Positions 54,336 to 64,000 of a stretch of DNA of 64,000 nucleotides are shown piece by piece. The DNA comes from Liopterus haemorrhoidalis. Taxonomy: Eukaryota; Arthropoda; Insecta; Coleoptera; Dytiscidae. Each line of letters begins with the position of its first letter. The stretch's first letter is position 1. The notes beneath the pieces were generated by a model. It did not search any database and was not told where the DNA came from. It saw only the letters and a program-made list of their open reading frames with translations. Position numbers and translations under genes: made by a program. The stretch lies in the NCBI GenBank assembly GCA_963971575.1, contig OZ020611.1:5778882-5842881 (forward strand), in the 5' to 3' direction.

Positions 54336-55340
54336 GTTATCCGAAACGTATAGAAATCATATATGAGACTGGAATAATAATAATATTAATAAAAAGAAGC
54401 AGATCAAGCCTCCAAGTTTTATTAGTATATTATTTGTACGTTATTTTTTATAAATATGTTGGCGCCGAAGGATTATTAACAGAATCAAAAAGATTAAGAT
54501 AGTTTTAAATGAGACATGAATTAAGAATTTACTAATTGAAATTATGGTTATTAAAACTCAGCTAATCAGTTGTAACCTGACTGTGTTTCAGTCAAGACTG
54601 TGCAAGATGAACACACTGAACTGAAAATATTGTTTAAATACAGAATTTGGTAGTTTATTGGGTTTCCTTGTTAATAAACTGATTATATAAAAGCCATTGT
54701 CGTTGTGAAGTCATTCTTCACCTTATCATTGAAGAAATAATTATGAATTAAATATATTTTATACAAATATATAAATTAGGATATAATAACTGCCATACAC
54801 ATTGAGCATGACACACGGTTAATAGCATTGAAACGTAGACAATACAACTTTCTATCTGAATATATTTTTTGTTAAAAATCTTTTAAATTATGCAAATTTA
54901 AAAATTGTTTATATTAGTGGAGTAGCATTAATGTGACAGTTATTATAATGCATAATTTAATCAATTAAGAGAGGGGTTTGGGAGAAAGGGGGGAGGGAGC
55001 AGTGCCAGGTCATCGCACTAATCTACTCCCGGATTAAGTTTCTTATAAACATTACTGTGAAATACAGCGACACATCTCTGTATTTTTTCCCCTAAACTGA
55101 TTACAATCTTTATTACTGGCTTTAATTTAGCGTTTTAACCGCCTGTCCTGCCTGACACACGGCATTTTTAATTTTATTTAAAGTTTATTTCACTTCAACC
55201 AAAGGTTATTAAATTTAATTTAATTTCATGTTTAATTTTTGTTGTTTTTGCTAAATTTTATAGATTATTTTTCAGCCTGCGAATGTACATATAGTCTGTT
55301 TCTTTGGTTTAAGCGGAAGGTGATTTTGACAGTAATTTTT
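54336..55340. other. No recognised feature
   Basis: About 1 kb of AT-rich sequence with no motif-bearing frame and no terminal repeats that I can see. Confidence 0.4.
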
Positions 55341-55764
55341 ACCGAACGCCAATAAGGGAGGTATTGTGATCATACCGATTTTGACATTTCGTGATTTCGA
55401 AGGATCTCGACGAATTGAGGTCCCTACCTAACGTTTTGACTATTTTTAGCATGATGTCTGTCTGTCTGTCTGTCCGTCTGTCTGTCTGTCTGTCTCTCTG
55501 TCCGTCCGTCTTTCTGTGTACAATTGTGTATTTAGTGTATTTAACAAAAATTGCTATAAAAACAATAACCAACAACTTTTATTTGAGACATTTTTTGATA
55601 AAACGAAACATTTTTGAAAAATGTTTGAAATTTTTTCCAAGTATCTATTTTTTCATACTTATATGTAACGTTTCCATGGTCATGATAAATAATATCTCTG
55701 TTAGAAAATATTTATTAAATAGTACTTTATGACGGCGGTCGGTCCTGTGGTGGCCACAGCTGAT
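55341..55764 (+). mobile_element. GTCY family B, nearly complete copy B4
   Basis: It starts ACCGAACGCC, continues GGGAGGTATTGTGATCATACC, has the GTCT/GTCC tract at 55457-55516 and ends GACGGCGGTCGGTCC, then the hairpin CTGTGGTGGCCACAG and CTGAT. It is shorter than B2 by an internal deletion after the microsatellite. Confidence 0.88.
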
Positions 55765-55809
55765 TTATAATATTTGGATGAGAATTAAGACAAAATTATT
55801 ATATTATGA

Positions 55810-55970
55810 AAATATAAAGTGATGACCTAAAAAAAAGGTCCTCCCTCACTTCTAAAATACAAGTGACGACTTAAAAAAAAACCTCCTCATCTCTATTTTT
55901 AAAATTTTCTAGTGTGTTTGTGTGTTTAAATTTTTATTTCCTTCCTTCATAGGGGGGGGGGGGCGGAACC
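55810..55970 (-). repeat. Family C fragment
   Basis: Two AAGTGA-type units (plus strand CACTTCTAAAATACAAGTGACG) and TTATTTCCTTCC with a G-run match the fragments at 24778, 36358 and 12194. Confidence 0.5.
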
Positions 55971-55971
55971 A

Positions 55972-56275
55972 GTTGCCAAAAAGTTGATAGTTCCTAACAC
56001 TTTGAGATATATTGGAAGTTCGTCTTGCCTTGTAGGTTGTCTATTATGTAGTGGTTGCAAAATATCGTAGAAAATCATTTCTTTTGACAGCCGAAAAAAA
56101 TTTCTAAAACTCTCATTAGCCATATCAAATGGATTTTCTGTGTCTCTTATAAATCTTCGATCTATGCGAAGATTGTTCCTAAAAATACATAGTACATATT
56201 TTTGATAATTTATAATGCTTATAAATTTATCTTTTATTACCTGTTGTCATTTTCTTCGGCAAGTAAATGAATTAA
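55972..56275 (-). pseudogene. PIF/Harbinger transposase, N-terminal exon fragment
   Basis: On the minus strand IHVLIHLLAEENDN is followed by a candidate GT-AG intron (about 56176-56241 region) and then NNLRIDRRFIRDTENPFDMA, FFRLSKEMIFYDILQPLH, RQDELPIYLKVLGTINFLAT. This is the start of the DDE_Tnp_4 region of HARBI1-like transposases (RD-x-NPFD...YRL-x-K-x2...LATG). It is cut at 55972 by the family C fragment; the catalytic residues are gone. Confidence 0.7.
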
Positions 56276-57245
56276 AACATGGATCAATTCCATTTTCTTG
56301 TAAATAAAAATGTTTAACTTTAAATACAATTTCGGGAAACATTACAGTCTGATCCAGTGTCAAACACAACCTCAAATTTAGCGCTATGGAGAGATATATC
56401 TGGCTGTAGCTTAAAGAAAAATTTAAGATTTTATTTAACGTTAAATGGTGACCGTAATTGCACTTCACGCTAAAGCCTGTGGCCTTCACATTTAAAGAGT
56501 TTAAATATTTAACTAAAATGACCATAATCGCACCATTACTGTAATAATTAGCTCCATTACACAATTTAAAATTGAATCCAAATTTTTTGCTCATAAATTG
56601 CGTTTTCGAGAAGAATCGTGTTCCTTCTATCTTGATACGCCTTGTATATATGCCGAGTTTCCACTCCCCAGGTCCAGAGTTTTGCCACAATTTCTACCGT
56701 ACAAGAGACAGACAAATCACTAAAGCTAGGCAACGTGGTGGAAATAATATCCTCTCATTTTATAAAATGCTATAATGCCTCAAAAAAATTTCTTGAAAAA
56801 TATCAATATGTGTTTATTATACTTAAATATTTATGCACAGTTGTGGACTGTTTATCAATTTATCAAAGTAATGTTCACAATCGGATTTTTCTAATACAAA
56901 TGATTATATCGAATAAATTTTAGTGAAAAATACATATTTTTTCGGTTTGTTGGATAGGTATTTATAGGGACACGTTATTCGGCTTACATAAAGAGCATGC
57001 GAGTCCCCGAGTCTCGTATTTTACAAGTATCCGAGACATTTAAATTTCATATTAGCCACATAAATAGCTCGCTGATTAGCATGCCATAACCGAACCGAAT
57101 ATATTAAATGCCCTTTCTTTATTTAATTCATTTTAATTTCATGTTATTTTCCGCTCTTTTATACAAATATTCAAACGCGATTATTAAATGTTAAAATACA
57201 ATACAGACCATGACAGAGTTCGGGGCGAAGAAATGTAGGATGAAA
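56276..57245. other. Unrecognised; one 147-codon minus-strand frame
   Basis: The frame at 56247-56690 (minus) has no motif I can assign; it overlaps the start of the Harbinger fragment in another phase. It may be chance or part of the same element. Confidence 0.35.
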
Positions 57246-57286
57246 TAAGAGCCCTAACAACTATATGTTCGGACACTTCATAATGA

Positions 57287-58357
57287 TTTTTTTTAAATTT
57301 TTTATTATATTCCTCTTGTTGCATATAAACATAAAAAACAGCTTTAATTTTTTTTTTTTTTTAATTTGAAGGCTTAAAAAAATCATAAATGTATGTAGCG
57401 CGCGAAAACGACGTGTGACGTCATACCCTTCTAACTGACACATGACACTACTAGTCTACCCAGCGTACATAGGGTTACATGACGAAATTTCACTGGACAA
57501 AATTACACGGGACAAAATTACACAGAAGAAATTACACATAGACAGAATTACACAGGGAAGAAATTACACAAGGACGAAATTACACATACGAAAATTACAC
57601 TAAGACAAAATTACACATTTAATTTACTTTAATTTACACATACGAAAATTTTCTTCTGTGTAATTTTGTCCCGTGTAATTTTGTCCAGTGTAATTCTGTC
57701 CTGACACCCGTACATAGTCTGTTGTGAACTTATTTGTTTGTATAACTTTTATAGGTTATGTAAAGTTAGAGTGATTTTAATTAAAATAAAGTTTAATTCT
57801 ATAAAAACAATTTATACATGTTTAACGAATTAAATTTTATTAAACTTCGAAACATAGTCGAAAATATTGTTTAGTACCAATGTGCACAAATAGTTCAATT
57901 AGAAATCCAAAAAAAATAATTTATATCATTACCTGATGACGGAAAACAACAGAAAAGCTATGAGGCGAAATAAAACCGATATTTCAGAAAAAAGTAAACT
58001 TTATGTTTGTGAAGACCATTTTAATGTGAGTACATATATTTTATAAATTATTTTAATAATAAACGCGTGAAAAATTGTTTAAAAACAAATACAAAACTCT
58101 CAAACAATACAATATAAACACGTAAACATTATGTTTTGTCTGTATCTGTGACGTCAAACCCTTACAGTCTCAGTCGTATCTACTCGGCAACCTTCGCGGC
58201 GTGGTCGGCTTATTTCAAATTTACAATATTTTAATTAAAAATTTGGCTATAATATTAATTAAAATGTGATTTTTGTTGTGTTAGGTGACATAACTAACAT
58301 TAAAATATCAAAAAAATGTAGTTTTAAGGAAATATAAATTTTATGCGTATCCCCTAT
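57287..58357 (+). mobile_element. THAP-domain element, copy 3 (composite, 5' tip missing)
   Basis: Nearly identical to copy 2, including the internal foldback insertion, but lacking about fourteen bases of the left TIR and roughly forty bases that held the start codon. It lies within the left TIR of the Tc1-like element. Confidence 0.85.
57473..57709. mobile_element. Foldback array of GACAAAATTACAC units, inside THAP copy 3
   Basis: Same sequence and same GTACATAG duplication (57465-57472; 57710-57717) as in copy 2, so both descend from one insertion. Confidence 0.8.
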
Positions 58358-58676
58358 TTCTATCTAAATATTTTTCTTGCATACCCTTACTCACTAAATA
58401 TATTTTTGATTAATTTTCTGAATTCGATTAGATTAGATTTAGATTTAACTCTATTTTGCTACTGTATGATGATAAAATAGAATTAAAAATATATTTTAAT
58501 TAGGCTTTAACATTTATTTAAACTGAACTCAGTTGACAATTAAGTGTTCGGACAAAATTATATGCATTTTCAAAATGCCTAAATAAAATTGTATATAGAG
58601 TTGAATTTTGCTTTTAATTCTGAAGCAATTGCCGGCTCATTTTTAACTTCATATTTTGTCAGTTTGTTAATTTTTT

Positions 58677-59730
58677 GTGAACTGTTGTTTTAAAAGGGCT
58701 CGAGGTGTGGCAACTCCACAGAAAGTGAGAGAATTATATATAAGCATGTTTTGTGAAGGGAAAAAAATAAGTGTAATTGCTAGTGATATGAAAATGCCAA
58801 AATCTACAATTTTTGACATAATAAAATCGTATGGTGAAAACGGTACCATCGATACAAAGTTGGAAAATCCAGGATGTCCGATTTTAATATCAAATCGACA
58901 AAGAAGAGAACTTGTAAAAACGTGTAAAAAGAACAGAAGGGCTACTGTTAGGGAAATAATGGCAGAGTGGAATGAGGCTGGAAGATCTAATTTTTCTAGA
59001 GAAACATGCAGAAAGTGGATTTATAAAAGTGGTCTCAGTTTTTATGAGGTAATCATACCAATGTAATTTTTGTCAGTATTTTATTGAAATAGAATTCTTC
59101 ATTTTAGGCAAAAGAAAAACCGTTCTTTACTGAACGGCAGAAAAAAAGCGCTCAAGTTGGTGTAAAGAGCGAAGGGCATGGACACAAGAACAGTGGAATT
59201 CGATTATTTTCAGCGACGAATCCAAATTTGATTTAAGTGTAGGTGATAATAGGAAACGAATGATTCGGAGTCAAAATGAAGCGTTTCATAAAGATTGCTT
59301 GAAACGCATTGTTAAGTTTCCTACTGCGGTTATTTTTTGGGACTGTATGTCCGCAAGAGGTGTGGGATGTATGCGGTTTTTTAATGGAATAATCAACGCG
59401 GTTAAATACCCAGAGATACTGAAAAATAATTTAAAGCCCAGTGTTGGAAAATTGTATCCTGGGGCAGAATTTATTTTCCAACAGGATGGTGCCTCCTCTC
59501 ACCCGGCCAAAAGCACTCAAAAATAGTTCAAGAAGAATCACATGAGCGTACTTGATTGGCCATCTAGTAGTCCTGATTTAAATATTATTGAAAGTCTTTG
59601 GCATAAGATGAAACAAAAAATTAGAAACAATCCACAGATAGCTCTGGAAGGTTTGAAGGCCAAAATTAAGGAAGTATTGGGATTCAGTGACCGTAGAAGA
59701 GAGTCAGGTCGTATTAGAATCAATGCCTAA
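58677..59730 (+). pseudogene. Tc1-like DD34E transposase with an intron, two lesions
   Basis: Exon 1 (to 59048): RARGVATPQKVRELYISMF, SVIASDMKMPKSTIFDIIKS (helix-turn-helix) and NRRATVREIMAEWN, ending SGLSFYE. A 59-bp GT-AG intron (59049-59107) follows. Exon 2: AKEKPFFTERQKK, a one-base loss in an A-run near 59150, then WTQEQWNSIIFSDESKFDLS with the first Asp, FQQDGASSH with the second, and [15 protein letters not shown] with the Glu 34 residues further on. TAG replaces the expected Trp at 59525. Two repairs would separate this copy from an intact gene, so it died recently. Confidence 0.88.
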
Positions 59731-60124
59731 AAGAATTGAGGCAGTAATTATAACAAAAGGGGATGTAACGCCTTATTAAACATCTAAAGGATTTATAATT
59801 TTTATTAAATATTAATTTGTCCCAACCTTTAATTGTCAACTGAGTTCAGTTTAAATACATGTTGAAGCCTAATTAATATTTATTTTTAATTCTATTTTAT
59901 CATCATAGTTAAATAGTGTTAAATCTTAAATCGAATTCAAAAAATTAATCAAAAATGTATTTAGCGAGTAACGGTGTACAAGAAATATATTTAGATATAA
60001 ATTATGAAATGTCCGAAGATATAGTTGTCAGGGCTCGTAGTAACGTTTAAATGTAACAACGTAATACGAGTGAAGAACGTACTGCTGAAGGATCATTTTC
60101 TACGTTAAATTATTTAATAAACTA

Positions 60125-60345
60125 TCTCCGAAACAGCGTCTTCAAACAAGACTTTGTTTGTTTCAAAATTTTGTTTGTTTCAAAATATGGTTACAAGTCA
60201 ATTAGGACCTCAATATTTCAAATTTTCAACCGCAGGTATTTATCGTCTTTCGTTTTTGAGAAATTCCATGCGAAAATGAAAATTTCTATAAACCACGCCA
60301 TATTAAAAATTGTCATAATTTTATTAATATAGATAGGGAAGAAAT
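60125..60345 (-). repeat. Fragment of the large-inverted-repeat arm family
   Basis: TTTGTTTGTTTCAAAATATGG, TTACAAGTCAATTAGGACCTC (part), TTTCAACCGCAGG and AATTTCTATAAACCACGCC match 27960-28110 and, inverted, 23830-24000. Confidence 0.7.
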
Positions 60346-61172
60346 AAAACATTGTTATTTTATTATTATTTAATATTAATAACATAAACATGCATATAAA
60401 TTTCGGTACTTATAGTTTTTGTACACTTAAATAAACAGCTATATCACATTAAAAATTGCACAGTTACTCTTGCTACATTTCTAGGATCTGTATTAAATTT
60501 ATCTGTAACGTATTTGACTGATTTAAGAATAAATATTTCATATAAAATCAACACAGGTCCCAGAAACGCTACATTAGTAATTAATTTGAAATTTAAGCAA
60601 TAAAATGCATTTGGAAAATCATATGGCAATCTATGATGGAGATACGGGCTTGCAGACCCATCGACTGCGGAGGGCGCTAAGGTTTAGGAGCGCAAAATAT
60701 GCAGTAAAAAGGGCGCAATTCAGTTACGGGGAGGGGCATTGACACCAATCTCCACGTGGTGATAGCCACATCTATTTCCATATACAAATTATTGTTTTGC
60801 AGTTGAAGGAATTATAGAAAAGAGTACATTTTTTTTTATAATTTAAACAATATATTACAAATAAACATATATACAAAACAACAACATACAAATTTAAATA
60901 CACTACTATAACTAACAGCAAGATTTATCAAATATTTCTACACTTCGATAAGGAATATCAGTTATTAAGTCCAGTCCTTTGTCTTCGAATTAGGCAGTTC
61001 GGAAAATAAACTAAAAAATTAATAAAATTTAATACTTTTAAGATTTTGGATTGATGTCATGCACAAAGAAGTTGTGCTATGCACATTCTGATTTGATGTC
61101 TGTATATGAAATAACATTATGGTGCACATTTTGGATTCGTCGGTATGTATAACTAAATTAAATCCACAAGAG
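60346..61172. other. No recognised feature
   Basis: A GC-richer patch at about 60630-60780 (CTGCGGAGGGCGCTAAGG) may be part of an element, but no ends were paired. Confidence 0.35.
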
Positions 61173-61947
61173 CAGTGGTTCTCAGCCGCCGATCCGCGAA
61201 TCAGTACCGATTCACGAAAGAATCTAATCAGAAAACTTTAAAAATACATATTTATAGTCTGTTTATTTGATTTAATAATATAAATTTATTAATTAGCTTC
61301 TATAGGTTGTAAAAAATACTTATATAAATAAATAATTAATTTAAGCGGAATTAGATTTTGAAAACTAGTAATTTTTATGGATTAATTATGCTTTTGAAGG
61401 CCCAATTAGCCTTTGTTTGTGTGCGCCAAAATTTTTAATTAACTAACTGAGGCTTTTGATAATTTTGTTTAGCAAAAGCCCACTTCAATCATTTAAAAGT
61501 GAGCTAAAATGTGCTAAAAGTGAGCTAAAAGTGAACAAAAATAAAAATTCCATTTAGTTCCTCTTAAACGTTTGGAATAGCTAATTTTTATACAACATTT
61601 ATGGCTATTAGAACTTGTATATAAAATTTTAAAAAAATATGTACCAATAACTAAAATATTAATAAAAATTTGCAGTTTTTTTACAAGAAATTAATAAAAT
61701 AAAAAATGGTTTTATAATAATTGTTTCTGTTCGTTTAAAAAATTAGATATTTTGGTGGTCCTCGTCAAGATTTGGGTTGTGAAGCTTTGTACTAGACCAG
61801 TGTTTTTCAAATAAGGTTTCGCAGAACTCTGAAGCTCTCCGGAAAATATCTAGGTTTTCGCGAGACACAAGAAAAACATTTAATGTAGAAAATTACTTAA
61901 AAATGAGTATGAATTTATTTTGAATATTTGCAACATTGATAAATTTA
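61173..61947. mobile_element. hAT-type termini and remnants
   Basis: CAGTGGTTCTCAGCCGCCGATC at 61173 (first 20 bases diagnostic) and CAGTGTTTTTCAAATAAGG at 61798 are hAT-like left ends. Between them TTTTGTTTAGCAAAAGCCCA resembles the remnant at 31472-31891. Right ends and duplications were not found. Confidence 0.45.
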
Positions 61948-62150
61948 GCCAATGGAGTGACCGAGCTCGTTAAATCACGTAGTTCTAAATGGTAAAAGCA
62001 GTCTGAATTGTGAGGTAGCAGGTTCAATTCCCCGTTGGTGATATTATTCGGGCGAGAATAATATGTTAACATTACTCCCAGTAGGAGGTCGCCCCCTGGC
62101 ATCGGCGATTAGCCTCATTGCAGAAATAGGCCAATGTAAAATAAATAAAA
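61948..62150 (+). mobile_element. tRNA-derived SINE, internally deleted
   Basis: GCCAATGGAGTGACCGAGC, box B GGTTCAATTCC, GATATTATTCGGGC and CGCCCCCTGGCATCGGCG match the SINE at 34812, with a deletion of about 30 bp before the last block. A target duplication is not clear. Confidence 0.85.
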
Positions 62151-62829
62151 AATTTTAAAAATAAAAAAATAAGTAATTTCTCGGGTGTAAGTGTGGCTAG
62201 AACATTAACTTAACCAGATTTTATACATACATACATGCAGTTGATTTCGATTGATTGAACAATTGTATTAAATTGTATTTGTTTCTTATAAACTTTTTTT
62301 CTTGTTTCTTATAAATGCGTCCGGTAGTGACATTTCCAAAAATGGAAATCAATGAAAAATTGATAGAAAATTAGCAAAAAAAGAATTTTTTGTCAAACAA
62401 AATTAATCTGCTTTTATGTACTATATTTTAAAAATAATTTGAAATTTTTCAATCAAAATTTGGATTTTTACAAATTAGTAGAATTTAATTATTTGCAATT
62501 CAAAAATATTTAAATTAATATCAAATCATCTGTAAACTAATAGTTAAATTATTAATTTATTTTTAAATATTAGAAATTCTTAACAAATTATTTAAATAAG
62601 ATCTAAAACAAAAATAGTAGTAGATTAATTAATTTTTTAATTATTTCATTTGGAACATTTTTTAATTTGGCTAAATCTTTTTTGAAAGTTTAAAATTTTT
62701 TATTTCTTCAAACTGATTATTTTTTATTTATTAATTTTCAAAAACCAAATAAATAAAAATATTCTCCACATTTTTTAAAAAACGAAAACTATTTAGATGT
62801 TATAAATCTTTAAAATTTATACTAATTTT
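62151..62829. other. Very AT-rich spacer
   Basis: No gene or repeat recognised. Confidence 0.4.
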
Positions 62830-62831
62830 TA

Positions 62832-62946
62832 GAGTGCGACCAAGTTAGGTCTTAATACATTTTAATTCTATTTAATTGGAAAAAACCCATTGTTCTTTCT
62901 AATTTTATAGGATTAAATCTTATTAAATCCTAGATTGGCCGCACTC
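62832..62946. mobile_element. Foldback MITE, TA duplication (copy 1)
   Basis: The arms GAGTGCGACCAAGTTAGG and, inverted, GAGTGCGGCCAATCTAGG are flanked by TA (62830-62831; 62947-62948). The TA target fits Tc1/mariner-type MITEs. Confidence 0.8.
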
Positions 62947-63136
62947 TACTAATGATATTTGATTTAATTAATTAAATCTTTTTTCTGTGTACGCTAAAAA
63001 GTGGACGTTTCTATTACTCCTGAATGTACGTAGATTGAAAATATGGTCATGAAACATGGAAACAGGAGGCCTAGACTCAATTCGGGCTATCGCGCCAATG
63101 ATGATGATGATGACCCGCCTACCATACAGTATAGAT

Positions 63137-63449
63137 CAGTGATTTTCAACCAAAATCATACCACGGACCGTCAAAAATACGATTTTTGTTTTCGCAGACC
63201 GTTAAAATATCTAATAATTTATCTGGACCGGTAAAAATCTTATTTTACAAAAATAATTTATTATAAAACTGTAATTTTCAATAAAAAGTTAATATTTTTT
63301 TGTTACTACTACAAGTAAAAGTTTATAATTTTTTGTACAAATTCTGCTAGCCGTAAATTATTTTACAAAAAATATATTTCAGTTATCAGTTTTTAAAACT
63401 TTCGAGGACCGGATAGATGTAGCCGCGGACCGGCGGTTGAGAAACATTG
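63137..63449. mobile_element. hAT-type MITE, 313 bp
   Basis: The ends CAGTGATTTTCAACC and GGTTGAGAAACATTG, with GCGGACCGG motifs inside, are flanked by GTATAGAT (63129-63136) and GTGTAGAT (63450-63457), one mismatch in eight. Confidence 0.8.
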
Positions 63450-63464
63450 GTGTAGATAATAAAA

Positions 63465-63577
63465 GAGCGGCCAATTTAGGAGTTAATACGTTTCAATCCT
63501 ATTAAATTTGAAAGAACAATGGGTTTTCGCTACTTAAGTAGGATTAATATGTTTTAAATCCTAACTTGGCCGCACTC
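63465..63577. mobile_element. Foldback MITE (copy 2)
   Basis: GAGCGGCCAATTTAGGAGTT and the right end CCTAACTTGGCCGCACTC match the MITE at 62832. Two bases are missing at the left tip. TA follows at 63578-63579. Confidence 0.75.
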
Positions 63578-63579
63578 TA

Positions 63580-64000
63580 TAGATAACGCAAGAGCTTGCA
63601 AGACGTTGCAAACAACTTAAGTTCGAACTTGGTATTTATTTTTGATCAAAATTTCCAAGTTAATACAAAGTATAAATAATGCATTATGGCCATCGTTGCT
63701 TAAACCTTAACAAAATCAATATTGAATAAAAATAAATTAATAAATAACTGTATATTTAATAATTTTTGGAATATTTAATTTTATACCAATTTTGTGTATT
63801 ACGTTTTTTATGTTTTCATTATTTCTTCATATTATTCTATTTGATAGTTCAATGCCACATATAATGTCCTTGAAAACTAGTCTTAAGAAGACGAAACACG
63901 GATTTGAAACTACGAGAAATAAACTATATAGTACATATTTTTTTTTTTATTGACTTGCGAAGTAATCACTTCGTAGCAATGGAATTAATTTGTAACTTAG
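63580..64000. other. No recognised feature
   Basis: AT-rich to the window end. Confidence 0.35.

Larger units (their letters stand above)
57248..60037 (+). mobile_element. Tc1-like element with ~240-bp TIRs, interrupted by a THAP element
   Basis: TA flanks the element (57246-57247; 60038-60039). The ends, near GAGCCCTRACAAC, extend into inverted repeats of about 240 bp: left 57248-57286 plus 58358-58555, right about 59800-60037. Matches include ACTGAACTCAGTTGACAATT and GATGATAAAATAGAATTAAA. The left TIR is split by THAP copy 3. The transposase lies between. The start resembles that of the Tc1 copies at 9956 and 14579 (CGAGCCCTG). Confidence 0.85.

Noticed and set aside
56247..56690. 147-codon minus-strand frame as a gene
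   Set aside because: No recognisable motif, compositional bias typical of AT-rich sequence, and overlap with the Harbinger fragment in another phase.

Overview
The window is eukaryotic, AT-rich and almost certainly from an insect with a transposon-rich genome; the order cannot be fixed from the sequence. The only convincing host gene is an intronless mab-21 (minus strand, 32631-33728; 365 codons, very close to the insect and vertebrate Mab-21 family) with a GC-rich upstream block (about 34010-34310). Nearly everything else that can be interpreted is mobile DNA, much of it nested.

Layout. 0-3 kb: tail-to-head copies of a GTCT-microsatellite element, then an intact-looking DD41D Tc1/mariner-type transposon inserted into an older transposase. 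3-9 kb: a jockey-like LINE remnant, a PIF/Harbinger-type MITE, and an element with terminal inverted repeats (TIRs) carrying a DUF7869-like gene fragment. 9-20 kb: broken Tc1-like copies (one with a conserved intron), four interior-rich GTCT elements, an internally deleted mariner and a deletion derivative of a DD41D element. 22-29.4 kb: a very large inverted repeat with nested hAT elements. 29.9-31.5 kb: a second TIR-bounded DUF7869 element. 32-34.3 kb: mab-21 and its flanks, largely free of recognisable repeats. 34.8-37.5 kb: a tRNA-derived SINE, a piggyBac-type element holding a THAP-domain element, and a hAT element with a transposase C-terminus. 41-48.6 kb: a hAT remnant split by a 5'-truncated RNase H-bearing LINE and a THAP element, then further nested elements. 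49-54.4 kb: another GTCT element, a piggyBac remnant, a mariner pseudogene, satellite-like monomers and the second DD41D derivative. 55-60 kb: a second GTCY family, a Harbinger transposase exon, and a Tc1-like element with very long TIRs split by a THAP element. 60-64 kb: small hAT, SINE and MITE copies.

Main points of interest: (1) one GTCT-microsatellite family keeps constant flanks but carries different tRNA-like cassettes at the same internal position in different copies; (2) two GTCY families share one architecture (subterminal inverted repeats, microsatellite near the 5' end, 3' hairpin), as in Helentron-associated elements; (3) two unrelated-TIR elements both carry DUF7869-like genes, suggesting that this uncharacterised domain is a transposase; (4) a composite THAP element that acquired a foldback array and then moved with it. 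All family names are from sequence recognition without database search.
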